The notes: generated from the sequence alone by a model not told the origin. Shown: positions 33,733-43,068, counted from the stretch's first letter. The stretch is DNA of 64,000 nucleotides from Sphingomonas sp. LT1P40 (GCF_036663835.1 NZ_JAXOJT010000001.1:248001-312000); one strand, 5' to 3'. Program-made: numbers and translations.

Positions 33733-35463
33733 CTACGGCGTAACCTCGCCGAGATCCCCGTAAACCACCTTGCCCTGAAACACCGTCGCCAGCACTTTTG
33801 CCTTTGAGATTTCATAGGGCGAAATCTTGAACAGATCGCGGTCGATCACGACCAAATCGGCATTCTTGCCCGCGACGATTGAGCCGGTGAACTTGTCCAT
33901 CCCGTTGACAATGGCGACGTTGAGCGTGTGGCTTTCGATCGCCTCGGCCAGTGTCACGCCCTCCTTCTTCAGCAACGGCCTTGCCTTCGCATCCCCAGCG
34001 GTACGGCGGGTCATGGCGACCTCCAGCCCCTCGATCGGGTTGGCGGTGGCGACGGGCCAGTCGGCTCCGTAAGCGAGCTTGCCGCGGTAACTGACGATGC
34101 TGCCCGCCGGATAAATCGATTCCATCCGCTTCTTGCCGATCACCGCTTCGGTCAGCTCCATGTACGGATACCAGGACGACCAGGTCGGCTGGAACTGCGC
34201 ATAGGTGTTGAGCTTGCCGAAGCGCGGCTGGTCCGCCGGATCGACGACGTTGAGATGCGTCACCATGTGCGGGATCGACGATTTGCCGCTCGCCTTGCGC
34301 GCCGCCTCGACCGCGTCGAGCGAGATGCGCACGCCGCCGTCGCCGATCGCGTGGAGAAAGGCGTGGAGCCCCTTGGCATCGACCGCGGTAACCGCCTGTT
34401 TTAGCATGTCCGGGCTGATCTGCGGCGCGCCGCGCGCGGTGTCGCCTTCGTACGGTGCCAGCATATAGGCGGTTTTTTGCGGAATCACGCCGTCGACATA
34501 GAATTTGACGGTGTTGGTCAGCACCCCGCTCGCGCTGGCCCGCTCGACCGCCTTCAACAGGCCGGGCAGCTGATCCATGCCGCGCTCGTTCTTCCATTTG
34601 AGCGAAACGGTGATGTAGCTGGTCAGCGCGCCCTCGTCCTTCACCGCCTTATAGGCGTCGACCATGCGGCTTCCGCCCTGATCGTCGAACTCGACGCCCG
34701 CGTCGTTCCACGCGACGATGCCCAGACTGTTGAACAGCTTTGCGGTATATTTGACCGAGTCCTGGATGTTCTTGTCGGTCACCGGCGGGATCAGCTTTGC
34801 CATCAGCGCCTGCGCCGATTCCTGCAACCCGCCGATCGGTTCGCCGGTCGCGGGATCACGGTCGATGGTGCCGTTCACCGGGTCCGGCGTATCCTTGGTG
34901 ATCCCGGCCATTTCCAGCGCTTTGGAGTTTACCCAGTTGGTATGGCCGCCGACCGAATCGAAGATCAGCGGTCGCGTGGTCGATACGGCATCGAGATATT
35001 TCTTGTGCGGCACGCCGTTGGGCGGGAACAGCGAATCCTCCCATCCGGCGCCAAAGATGGTGCCGGTGCCGGGATTGTCGGCAATGCACTTGCGGATGAT
35101 CGCCTGATAATCTTCGATCGTCTTGCCATTGTGCAGCGAGCAGCGCGTGAACGACAAGGCACCGAACAGCGGGTGCGCATGCGCATCGCCGAATGCGGGC
35201 AGGACGAGGCGACCGACCAGATCGACGATCTTGGTCGCGCTGCCCCTGAATTTCGCGGTTGCTGCCTTCTTGCCGACCGCGACGATCTTGCCGTCACGGA
35301 TCGCTACCGATTCCGCCCAGGGCTGCTTCTTGTCGACGGTATAGATGCGCGCGTTGGTGATGATCGTGTCGGCGGTGACCCGCTGACCGGCGAGCGCGCT
35401 GCCGCTTGCGCTCAGCGCCAGGAGGATCGCGGCGCGGCGAAGCGGGGCGGGGGCGTGCAGCAT
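33733..35463 (-). CDS. Secreted amidohydrolase, YtcJ-like (Amidohydro_3)
   Basis: A 576-residue metal-dependent hydrolase with signal peptide MLHAPAPLRRAAILLALSAS up to ALAG. The HxH is in VLPAFGDAHAHPLFG, other ligands in HAFLHAIGDGGVR, MVTHLNVV and AYGADWPVATANP. It resembles the amidohydrolase at 9866-11533 in family, though the two are clearly diverged. AGGAGT is 5 nt before ATG. It follows the TonB receptor at 35530-37671 on the same strand after a terminator, so it is either expressed by read-through or from a promoter inside this 66-bp gap. Confidence 0.88.
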   Translation of the reverse strand: MLHAPAPLRRAAILLALSASGSALAGQRVTADTIITNARIYTVDKKQPWAESVAIRDGKIVAVGKKAATAKFRGSATKIVDLVGRLVLPAFGDAHAHPLFGALSFTRCSLHNGKTIEDYQAIIRKCIADNPGTGTIFGAGWEDSLFPPNGVPHKKYLDAVSTTRPLIFDSVGGHTNWVNSKALEMAGITKDTPDPVNGTIDRDPATGEPIGGLQESAQALMAKLIPPVTDKNIQDSVKYTAKLFNSLGIVAWNDAGVEFDDQGGSRMVDAYKAVKDEGALTSYITVSLKWKNERGMDQLPGLLKAVERASASGVLTNTVKFYVDGVIPQKTAYMLAPYEGDTARGAPQISPDMLKQAVTAVDAKGLHAFLHAIGDGGVRISLDAVEAARKASGKSSIPHMVTHLNVVDPADQPRFGKLNTYAQFQPTWSSWYPYMELTEAVIGKKRMESIYPAGSIVSYRGKLAYGADWPVATANPIEGLEVAMTRRTAGDAKARPLLKKEGVTLAEAIESHTLNVAIVNGMDKFTGSIVAGKNADLVVIDRDLFKISPYEISKAKVLATVFQGKVVYGDLGEVTP

Positions 35464-35482
35464 CGGGGACTCCTGATATACT

Positions 35483-35517
35483 AAAAAAGGGCCGGAACCG
35501 CGTGACGATTCCGGCCC
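35483..35517 (-). terminator. Intrinsic terminator after TonB receptor 2
   Basis: GGGCCGGAA (minus strand, 35517-35509) pairs with TTCCGGCCC (35497-35489) around an 11-nt loop and is followed by TTTTTT (35488-35483). It lies 12 bp after the receptor stop and just before the amidohydrolase start. Confidence 0.85.
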
Positions 35518-35529
35518 ATTGGGGGTGGT

Positions 35530-37671
35530 TCAGAACTTCTTGCGGATCGACGCGAGGATCGTTCGATCGCGCGAGAGGTAGCAATAACCCTCCGGCGCGG
35601 CCGGGTTGCGGCTGCAACTGGTGTAGATCGTCGTGTCGAAGATGTTGCTGGCGTTGATCCCGAAGGTCCAGCCCTCGCCATAGGTCAGCTCGACCATCGC
35701 GTCGGCGACGGTGAAGTCGGGCGTCACGAAGTTTGCGAAGGAGTCGATCTTGCTGCTGTTGTAACGGACACCGCCGCCGACTTTCAGGCCGATGTCGTTT
35801 GACAGGTCGAAGCCTTTGGTCGCCCAGAAGGTTGCCTGATGCTCCGGCAGATTGGCGATGCGTGCGCCCGCTGCGGCGGACGATGTTGCGGTCAGAACCT
35901 TTGCCTGGGTGTAGCTGTAGCTGGCGGTGAGGTGCGTGTCCCCGGGCAGGCGCATATTGGCCTCGAGCTCGACGCCCTTCGATCCGACCGATCCGCCCTG
36001 AATGAAGTTCTGGATGTTGTTGGGGTCGCGGCTGATATAGTTCGATTCCTTGATGTCGAACAGCGACACGGTGATGAGCGAACCGCGCATCGGCTCGAAC
36101 TTCACGCCCGCCTCATATTGGCGACCGGCCTGTGGCACATAGGGAATGCCGGCAAAGGTGATGCCGAAACGCGGCAGGAACGATTCCGAATAGTTGAAAT
36201 AGGGTGAGACGCCCTCGACCAGATCGGCGATGATTCCGACACGGAACGTCCATGCCGAGTTTGGCGGGGGGCTGGCCACGGTCGGATTGACCGCGCGGGT
36301 GGTGATGGTGGTGACGGTCCGTGAGGTGACGCGATCGCGGCGCACACCGGCGACCAGCGTGACGCGATCCCATGCGCGGATCTGTTCCTGCGCATAGAAA
36401 CCGAAATTGGTGTTCTTGACCTCGTTGAAATTGGTCAGCGGCGGCGTGGTGATGTTGACGCCATAGACCGGATTGTACGCGTCCAGCGGATAGTCCGGCG
36501 TGGCGGGAAATGCCTCGCCCGTCCGCGCATGGAAATAGGTATAGTCGATACCGAACAGCAGCTGATGCTCGAGCGGGCCGGTGTCGAACTTCAGCGCGAG
36601 ATTGTTGTCGCTGGCATAACCGTCATAATTGCCGTCGAGCAGATAGACCGATCGGCGGATGATGCGGCGCGTGGCCGGGTCGGCATAGCCCTTGGTGCCA
36701 TTGCCATAGATTTCCTGATAGCCGGTCTCCATGCCGAAGATGCGCGAGCGGCTGTTGAACGTGGCGACATCGCCGAAATTGTGGGTCACCAGCAGCGACA
36801 GCGCCTTATAATCCGAATCCATATGGTTGAAGTCGGGCTCGCCGACGAACAGATGCGGATCGACCCGGTCGGCGGCGTTGACCGCGCCGATCGTCTTGGT
36901 GATCGGCACATAGGTCTGCGTGCCCAACCGATCCTTCTGGTACAGGCCGAGCAAGGTGATCTCGGTGTCCGGGGTCGGGCGGAAGCTGATCGACGGCATC
37001 ACCAAAAAGCGATTATCGTCCTGTGACTCGTGGATCAGGTTGCCGTGGCGGACCAATGCGACAAGGCGGGCCGACACGCCGTCGGTCAGGCTTCCGGTCA
37101 CGTCGAACTGGGCTTCCTTGCGCCCCTGTGTGCCGAAAACGACGCCGACTTCACCGCCGAATTCCTCGCGCGGCTTTTTGCTGACCCCGTTGAACAGACC
37201 GCCGACGCCGCCCGCGCCGTAGAGTGTCGAGGAAGGGCCGCGCAGTACTTCGGCGCGCTCCAGCGTGAACACCTCCATGCGCGCGCCATAGACAAAACTG
37301 GGCATGCGGTTGAGGCCGTCGAGATACTGGACGGTCTCGAACCCGCGCGAGAAAAAGAAATCGCCGCGCGTGTCGAGGCCGCTGCGCTCCGTCTGGACAC
37401 CGGCCGAGTAGCGGAAGATGTCCTGAAAATCGACGGCGGCGCGATCCTGAAATTCCTCACTGGTGATGATGCTCACCGACTGCGGAATCTCGGTCAGCGC
37501 GGCATCGGTCTTGGTGCCGGTGACGGTGCGAGAACCGATGACGGTGACTTCGTCGTCGTCGCTTTTGTCTTGCGCGGCCGCGATGCCCGGCAGCGCCGCG
37601 ATGCAGCAGGCGGTCAAAAGTGCGCGGCGCAACGCCCGCGCTGCGATGTGGTGTCCTTTATGCTTGGTCAT
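35530..37671 (-). CDS. TonB-dependent siderophore-type receptor (tandem copy 1)
   Basis: A 713-residue outer-membrane receptor. Signal peptide MTKHKGHHIAARALRRALLT to GIAAAQ, then TonB box EVTVIGSR, plug (IPQSVSIITSEEFQDR, YLDGLNRMPSFVYGARMEVF, LRGPSSTLYGAGGVGGLFN) and a 22-strand barrel ending in ILASIRKKF. Near-identical plug phrases and the same length as the next receptor (37899-40040) show tandem duplication. ATG 37671 follows GGAAGGGGCATCAC; the longer frame to 37887 is discarded because it runs through the control region and the terminator. It has its own terminator and a GGGTAA-paired operator. Confidence 0.93.
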   Translation of the reverse strand: MTKHKGHHIAARALRRALLTACCIAALPGIAAAQDKSDDDEVTVIGSRTVTGTKTDAALTEIPQSVSIITSEEFQDRAAVDFQDIFRYSAGVQTERSGLDTRGDFFFSRGFETVQYLDGLNRMPSFVYGARMEVFTLERAEVLRGPSSTLYGAGGVGGLFNGVSKKPREEFGGEVGVVFGTQGRKEAQFDVTGSLTDGVSARLVALVRHGNLIHESQDDNRFLVMPSISFRPTPDTEITLLGLYQKDRLGTQTYVPITKTIGAVNAADRVDPHLFVGEPDFNHMDSDYKALSLLVTHNFGDVATFNSRSRIFGMETGYQEIYGNGTKGYADPATRRIIRRSVYLLDGNYDGYASDNNLALKFDTGPLEHQLLFGIDYTYFHARTGEAFPATPDYPLDAYNPVYGVNITTPPLTNFNEVKNTNFGFYAQEQIRAWDRVTLVAGVRRDRVTSRTVTTITTRAVNPTVASPPPNSAWTFRVGIIADLVEGVSPYFNYSESFLPRFGITFAGIPYVPQAGRQYEAGVKFEPMRGSLITVSLFDIKESNYISRDPNNIQNFIQGGSVGSKGVELEANMRLPGDTHLTASYSYTQAKVLTATSSAAAGARIANLPEHQATFWATKGFDLSNDIGLKVGGGVRYNSSKIDSFANFVTPDFTVADAMVELTYGEGWTFGINASNIFDTTIYTSCSRNPAAPEGYCYLSRDRTILASIRKKF

Positions 37672-37740
37672 GTGATGCCCCTTCCCCGAATGTCCCTGCA
37701 AACCGCCCGCCGCTTTTCGGGCAGGTCGATCTTCCCGAGT

Positions 37741-37807
37741 GCATTCAATCCTAGACCGGGCGACATGCCACGCGGTTTTCGGGGTAAGTGGGACAGCAAG
37801 TGGGTAA
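37741..37807. promoter_or_regulatory. Control region of TonB receptor 2 with paired GGGTAA
   Basis: GGGTAA at 37782-37787 and 37802-37807, spacing 20 bp, with GGTTTTC directly beside the proximal copy (37774-37780). GCATTCAA (37741-37748) lies exactly 41 bp from the proximal copy, the same geometry as in front of receptor 3. The remainder of 37672-37898 has no gene. Confidence 0.6.
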
Positions 37808-37844
37808 ACGGGCGGGGCACAAGGCTGTCCCGCCGGACACCGGA

Positions 37845-37880
37845 CAAAAATGCCGGAACCACGCGGACGTGGCCCCGGCA
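37845..37880 (-). terminator. Intrinsic terminator after TonB receptor 3
   Basis: On the minus strand TGCCGG...CCGGCA with an inner CCACG/CGTGG stem (37880-37851) is followed by TTTTTG (37850-37845). It lies 18 bp after the receptor stop at 37899, so the two receptor genes are separate transcripts. Confidence 0.8.
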
Positions 37881-37898
37881 CTGTCATTTACGGGAGTT

Positions 37899-40040
37899 TC
37901 AGAACCTGCGGGTAATTCCCGCCATGATATTGCGGTCCTTCGCCGCGACGCAGGAACCGTTGGTCGGCCCAAGCGAAGAGCAGAGATCATAATATTGCTT
38001 GTTCAGGATGTTGCTGCCGTTGACGGACAGCGTCCACAGGCCCTTCGACAGTGAGAGCATCGCATCCACCAGCGTGACGTCCGGGTTCAGCAGCGTCTGG
38101 CTCGAGTCGATGCGATCACCGATGTAGCGCACGCCAACGCCCGCACGCAGCTTCCAGTCGTTGCCGAACAGGAAGGTCTTCGATCCCCATGCCGATGCGA
38201 TGTGGCGCGGCTGGCCCGGCACGCGGTTCCCGGCAGCGAGCGTGGTGCTGGCCTCTTTGCCCTTGGCGTCGATATAGCTGTAGGATGCGGTGAACTCGTA
38301 ATTGTCGGGCACGCGGATCACGAGTTCAGCCTCGAACCCCTTTGACTGGATCGAGCCGCCCTGCAGGAAGTTCTGAATGTTGACTGGATCCTGCGACACG
38401 TAATTCGATTCGACGATGTCGAAATAGGATGCGGTGAACAGTGCGCCGCTGAACGGCTGGATCTTCACGCCGCCCTCGAATTGGCGACCCAGCTGCGGCA
38501 CGAACGGGTTGCCGAAGAAGTCGCCACCCGGAACGGGCAGGAAGGATTCGGCGTAGCTGAAGTATGGCGACACGCCATCGACCACCTCGGCACTGATGCC
38601 GCCACGGAACGACCAGGCGACGTTCGGCTCCTCGTTCACGCCGTTGCGCTGCGACGTCGCCCGGTCTCGACGCACGCCCAGCACGACATGGACGCGATCG
38701 GCGAAGCTGATCTGATCCTGTAGATACACGCCCAGCTGCGTGCTCTTGTAATCGAGGAAGTTGAACGCCCCGAAGGCGAACGGTGCGGTCGGCTGCGGAT
38801 TATAGATGTTGATCGGCGGCGGCGAGCCGAACGGCAGGCCGGGCGGGAAGATGATATTGTCGTAGGAGAAGCCTTCGCTCTTCGTCTGGTTGAAGCGGGT
38901 ATAATCGATGCCGAGCAGGACTTTATGCTCGATCGGCCCGGTGTTGAAATCGAAGGTCAGGTTGTTGTCGGTGTTGAAGACGTTGCTCTTCTCGTAATTC
39001 ACATAGAATTCGCGCTTGTGCATCGTCTCCGCCGCATCCGCCCACGGGTTGGCGAGGTAGTTGAGATACACTTCCTTGTAATCGGTATCCATGTGGCTGA
39101 ATCGCGTCGCGCTGCGGAAGGCGACGTTCTCGGTGAATTTGTGCGACAGGATCAGCGCGGCGGAGAGATACTCCGTATCCATGCCGTTGAAGCCCGGCTC
39201 ACCCTGATAGAAATTGAAGTCGACCTTGCGCACCCCGGCGGGGGCGAGGAACGACTTGTACAGCGGCGAATAGCCAAGCGAACCCTGCTTGTCCTTCTGC
39301 CACAGGCCAATCAGCGTGATGTCGGTCGCCTCGCCCGCCTGAAGCCGGATCGACGGGTTTATCAGCCAGCGATCGTCGGGCGTTCCCCACTGGGTCTTGC
39401 CGTCGCGGACCAGACCGACGAAGCGTGCCGCGACATTGTCGCTGAGCGGGCCGGTGACGTCGAGCTGACCCTGAATGCGATCATCGGTGCCGCCAAGCAC
39501 GCCGACCTGACCGCCGAAGGTGAATTGCGGCATTTTGCTGACACCGTTCAGCACGCCGCCGGGACCACCCGCACCGTACAGCACTGAGGAAGGGCCGCGC
39601 AGCACTTCGGCCCGCTCCAGCGTAAATGCTTCGAGCCGCGCGCCATAAATGAAGTCGGGCATGCGCTTCAGCCCGTCGACATATTGGGCCGCCGCAAAGC
39701 CGCGTGTGATGACGAAATCGCCGCGGGAATCGACGCTGCCCGGCGCGGCGACGCCAGCGCTGTAGCGATAGATGTCCTGGAAATCGACGACCGAGCGGTC
39801 CTGAAACTCCTGCGCGGTGATGACGCTGATCGACTGCGGGATTTCGATAAGGGGCGTGTCGGTCTTGGTACCGGTTTGCGCGCGCGATCCGGTAACAGTG
39901 ACGTCCTCGCCACTGGCATCTTCATCGGCGTCCTGCGCCACTGCAGACCCCGGCAGCGCGGCAACGCAACATGCGGCGAGCAACGCCAGCCGCAAACCGG
40001 TCGCTGACTTCATACGCATATGCCTCTTGTGCTTCATCAT
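37899..40040 (-). CDS. TonB-dependent siderophore-type receptor (tandem copy 2)
   Basis: A 713-residue outer-membrane receptor, paralogue of the previous gene. Signal region MMKHKRHMRMKSATGLRLAL to GSAVAQ, TonB box DVTVTGSR, plug with IPQSISVITAQEFQDR, QYVDGLKRMPDFIYGARLEA and LRGPSSVLYGAGGPGG, barrel ending in IMAGITRRF. The start is a double ATG at 40040/40037 after GGGAAGGGAATTTGTAC. The loops of the barrel differ far more than the plug from those of the sister gene, suggesting different ligands with the same energising partner. Its promoter faces the LuxR regulator gene. Confidence 0.93.
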   Translation of the reverse strand: MMKHKRHMRMKSATGLRLALLAACCVAALPGSAVAQDADEDASGEDVTVTGSRAQTGTKTDTPLIEIPQSISVITAQEFQDRSVVDFQDIYRYSAGVAAPGSVDSRGDFVITRGFAAAQYVDGLKRMPDFIYGARLEAFTLERAEVLRGPSSVLYGAGGPGGVLNGVSKMPQFTFGGQVGVLGGTDDRIQGQLDVTGPLSDNVAARFVGLVRDGKTQWGTPDDRWLINPSIRLQAGEATDITLIGLWQKDKQGSLGYSPLYKSFLAPAGVRKVDFNFYQGEPGFNGMDTEYLSAALILSHKFTENVAFRSATRFSHMDTDYKEVYLNYLANPWADAAETMHKREFYVNYEKSNVFNTDNNLTFDFNTGPIEHKVLLGIDYTRFNQTKSEGFSYDNIIFPPGLPFGSPPPINIYNPQPTAPFAFGAFNFLDYKSTQLGVYLQDQISFADRVHVVLGVRRDRATSQRNGVNEEPNVAWSFRGGISAEVVDGVSPYFSYAESFLPVPGGDFFGNPFVPQLGRQFEGGVKIQPFSGALFTASYFDIVESNYVSQDPVNIQNFLQGGSIQSKGFEAELVIRVPDNYEFTASYSYIDAKGKEASTTLAAGNRVPGQPRHIASAWGSKTFLFGNDWKLRAGVGVRYIGDRIDSSQTLLNPDVTLVDAMLSLSKGLWTLSVNGSNILNKQYYDLCSSLGPTNGSCVAAKDRNIMAGITRRF

Positions 40041-40114
40041 GTACAAATTCCCTTCCCCGAGATCTGAAGTCAGAGCCGCCCGTGTCTGTTGCATGGGCCG
40101 TTCTCCTCGCCGCC

Positions 40115-40198
40115 GCATTCAAGCGCAGATGCGGTCAATCGCTATGTGGTTTTCAGGGTAAATGCGTCGCAATATGGGTAAATCGGGTTCGCTTACCC
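40115..40198. promoter_or_regulatory. Control region of TonB receptor 3: GGGTAA pair plus inverted TTACCC
   Basis: GGGTAA at 40156-40161 and 40176-40181 (spacing 20 bp), then TTACCC at 40193-40198, so the distal half-site also takes part in an inverted pair like that at 12104-12125. GGTTTTC borders the proximal site, and GCATTCAA at 40115-40122 lies 41 bp from it, as upstream of receptor 2. The LuxR-type gene ends at 40226. Confidence 0.62.
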
Positions 40199-40225
40199 GA
40201 TACCGTCTCAAATGCATTCGCCGAC

Positions 40226-42943
40226 TCAGTCGGCCAGCGAGGTGCCGCTGCTCGAAATAAAGCCGCGTTCGCGCAACACGCGCACCGCGTCGCGGCGTTT
40301 GTGAACGCCGATCTTCTTGAACACCGATTTCAGGCGGTATTTGACCGTATCGGGCGACATGCCGATCAGCCGCGCGATTTCCTTGTTCGAATAGCCAAAG
40401 CCGAGATGCTCGAGGATCGCGGATTCGGCATCGCTGAGCAGACCGGGTGCGGGGCCGGTGGCGGGGCGTGATGCGAGCGTGCGCGCGATGCCTTTGAGAA
40501 ACTGACCGCGAAAGCGATCGAGCTGGCCGGTCCCGCCCAATGTTTCGTTGAGCAACGGTTCGGCGAAACGGCGCGCGTCGATGAACGGGCGGGCGATCCC
40601 CTGAAACATCGCGCTGCCAACCGCGTCGTCGAAACACGCACGCGCCTGTGCGGCATCGCCCGCTGTGCGATGGGCGTAAGCGAGCAGGATATTCACATCG
40701 ATCAGCAATCGGCCAGCGCCATGCTGGGTCGCCCAGCGGCGGAGGTCGGTGAGTTCGGTGAGCGCCGCTTCATGCTCGCCGTCGAGGAGGGCGAGTCTGA
40801 TCCGGCACAGCGACGCGGCGGTCACGACCGGACGATGGACGGTGATATCCGCCTCAGACGCCTGAGCGAGCGCATTGAGGTCGATGGCGTCGGCGGCGAC
40901 GTGGGCTGCAGCACTATCCTCACCATGCTGGATCAGCAGGTCCAGCTCGCACAGCCCAGCCAGCAGATCGAGTTGTCGCAGCCGCCGGCGACTGGCGAGA
41001 CGACGCGCGCGCGCGATCATTTCCTGCGCCGACTCGACCGATCCGTCGGCGGCCAGCGCGTGCGCGGCGGTGAAATAGGCGGCGGCATAGACGTCGGTCC
41101 AGCCGTCCGACTGCTCCATATGCGGCACCGCCCAGTCGAGCAGCGCCATCGCGGCGGCGGGCTGATCCTGTTCATACAGCAGCTCCGCCTCGAACGCGGC
41201 GCAATTGGCGGCAAGGTCGGAGCGGTCGCCAAAGCCGCTGCCGATCTCCAGCCGTGTCGCGGTCAGGATCGCGGTCGCATCCTTGACCCGCCCCTGTGCG
41301 TGACGGATGCGCGCTTCGAGGAAGCGGGTGAACACGTCGCTGTAGAGCGATCCCATCGCCTGATAATGTTCGCGCGCGGCGAGCGTGGGTTCTAGCGCGC
41401 GCTCCAGCCAACCGCCCTCGAAATACTTTGCGCCCAGCGTCTCGCTGACATTGGCGAACACCAGGTGATCGTTGGACGGCAATGTGCGCAGCAAGGCTTC
41501 GCGGGAGAGCAGATCGTCGAGCGTGACCGGCTCGTTCTCATAATCCGCGAGCACATCGCCGACGACGCGGATTTCAGTCATCTGGTCGGGTGACAGGTCG
41601 GTGGCGGCTGCGGCAAAGCTGTCGTAATCGGCGCGTGCGGTGGTCAGTTCGCCGCGTTTGATCTCAAGATAGACGCGGGCGAGGGCGAGGCGGGGGCGCA
41701 CGGCGACGATCGCGGCGGGCAGTTTTTCCAGCCCGCGCTGGATCATCGCCTGATGGCCGAGCGGGATCAGCCGCCAGCCGCCGGCATCCTCCAGAATCGT
41801 CGCCAGCATCGCATCGTCATCGGCCTGAATGGCGTGGCTGACCGCCTCTGCGGTTTCGCCGCGTTCGGCGAACCAGGCGGCGACGCGGCGGTGGAGCGCG
41901 CGAAACTGCGCACTGTCTCGGCGGGCGAGGCGCTCGCGCAGATGTTCGGCGAACAGCTGGTGATAGCGATAGGCTTGCCGCTCGGGGGTGAGCGGCGTCA
42001 GGAACACGCCTTGTTCCTCCAGCCGCTCCAGCACCATCCAGCCGTCCTGCCGGTCGCACAGCAAATTGACGGCATCGCCGGTCAGCCGGTCGAGCAACGC
42101 CGTGCGGATGACGATTTCGCGCGTCTCCTCCGGCATCGTCATCAGCACCTGTTCGGACAGATAGCGTGCCAGTTCGGAGCTGGGACCGCGGAATTGCTCG
42201 ACCAGACGGCGGTGATCCGCGCCGCGCTTCAGCGAGAGCGAGGCGAGTTGCAGTGCGATCGGCCAGCCTTCGGTCCGCTCGACGATGCTGCGGACATCGT
42301 CGCCGGCCAGGCCTTCGCCCACACTCCCGTCGAGCGCGCGGGCAAGCAATGCCTCCGCCTCGTGCGACGAGAATTTGAGATCGTCGGCGGTAAGTTCGAC
42401 CAGCTGCTCTTCGGCAGCAAGGATCGACTGGCCCAACCACGGATAATCGCGCGAGGCGACGATGAAATGGCAGTTCGGCGGCGCAAGCTGAATCAGCGAG
42501 CGGACGAATGCGTCGACCTCCGGGCTTTCGGCGCGGTGGAAATCGTCGAGGATCAGCACCACCGTGCGTTTTTCCTGCGCCAGTCGGTTGACGATTGCCG
42601 AAACGGCGGCGCGCGGGGGCAGGCTGGCGGCCATGCGATCGCCCTCATCCCCGGTCATGTCGTGCGGTCCGGCACCTTCCAGCGCGAGGGCGATATAGCG
42701 GGTCAGGCGGCGCAGGTCGGAATCGTCGCGCTCCAGCGTCAGCCACGCGACGAGGACATTCGCTGGGTCGAACCGTTCCTTCCACTGCGACAACAGGCTG
42801 GTCTTGCCATAGCCGGCGGGTGCCTGAATGAGGGTGAGGCGGCGTTCGAGCGCGACATCGAGCCGCGCCAGTAGCAAATCGCGCCGGATCTGGTTGCCCA
42901 TCCACATCGGAGGGGCCAGCTTGGTGTGGATCATTTCATCCAT
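40226..42943 (-). CDS. MalT-like ATP-dependent LuxR-family regulator
   Basis: A 905-residue signal-transduction ATPase. N-terminal NB-ARC/STAND-type ATPase with Walker A APAGYGKTSLLSQW (residues about 40-53) and Walker B VVLILDDFHRAESP near residue 130; LLSEQ-like winged helix; a long region of alpha-helical TPR-like repeats (about 380-820); and a C-terminal LuxR helix-turn-helix (LLSDAESAILEHLGFGYSNK, EIARLIGMSPDTVKYRLKSV). MalT itself activates promoters with directly repeated boxes when bound to ATP and an inducer sugar. Here paired GGGTAA sites flank the gene on both sides, upstream of TonB receptor 3 and of the hydantoinase operon, so it is the likely regulator of that set. Confidence 0.92.
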   Translation of the reverse strand: MDEMIHTKLAPPMWMGNQIRRDLLLARLDVALERRLTLIQAPAGYGKTSLLSQWKERFDPANVLVAWLTLERDDSDLRRLTRYIALALEGAGPHDMTGDEGDRMAASLPPRAAVSAIVNRLAQEKRTVVLILDDFHRAESPEVDAFVRSLIQLAPPNCHFIVASRDYPWLGQSILAAEEQLVELTADDLKFSSHEAEALLARALDGSVGEGLAGDDVRSIVERTEGWPIALQLASLSLKRGADHRRLVEQFRGPSSELARYLSEQVLMTMPEETREIVIRTALLDRLTGDAVNLLCDRQDGWMVLERLEEQGVFLTPLTPERQAYRYHQLFAEHLRERLARRDSAQFRALHRRVAAWFAERGETAEAVSHAIQADDDAMLATILEDAGGWRLIPLGHQAMIQRGLEKLPAAIVAVRPRLALARVYLEIKRGELTTARADYDSFAAAATDLSPDQMTEIRVVGDVLADYENEPVTLDDLLSREALLRTLPSNDHLVFANVSETLGAKYFEGGWLERALEPTLAAREHYQAMGSLYSDVFTRFLEARIRHAQGRVKDATAILTATRLEIGSGFGDRSDLAANCAAFEAELLYEQDQPAAAMALLDWAVPHMEQSDGWTDVYAAAYFTAAHALAADGSVESAQEMIARARRLASRRRLRQLDLLAGLCELDLLIQHGEDSAAAHVAADAIDLNALAQASEADITVHRPVVTAASLCRIRLALLDGEHEAALTELTDLRRWATQHGAGRLLIDVNILLAYAHRTAGDAAQARACFDDAVGSAMFQGIARPFIDARRFAEPLLNETLGGTGQLDRFRGQFLKGIARTLASRPATGPAPGLLSDAESAILEHLGFGYSNKEIARLIGMSPDTVKYRLKSVFKKIGVHKRRDAVRVLRERGFISSSGTSLAD

Positions 42944-43041
42944 CGGGCGTTGTCCGTCGAGACCTCCGTCTGCGCATTCTATCCCATTTGTGCCGCAAGC
43001 CTATGTTACGATTTCATGGCGCTCAAGCGACGGGGCCGGGA

Positions 43042-43068
43042 TTACCCGGAAACCCCCTGTCATTACCC
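43042..43068. promoter_or_regulatory. Paired TTACCC half-sites between LuxR and hydantoinase genes
   Basis: TTACCC at 43042-43047 and 43063-43068, spacing 21 bp, in the 219-bp divergent region. Oriented toward the hydantoinase operon as at the TonB receptor genes; about 95 bp lie between the proximal site and the GTG start. It could also provide autoregulation of the LuxR gene. Confidence 0.58.

Noticed and set aside
40226..40250. A GCCGACTGAGTCGGC hairpin at the end of the LuxR gene as terminator
   Set aside because: It overlaps the stop codon region and has no T-tract on the minus strand, so the evidence for termination is too weak.
40670..42874. Plus-strand frames of 241 and 373 residues inside the LuxR gene
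   Set aside because: They are antisense to a clear MalT-like protein with Walker motifs and a LuxR HTH, and lack ribosome sites or domain signs.
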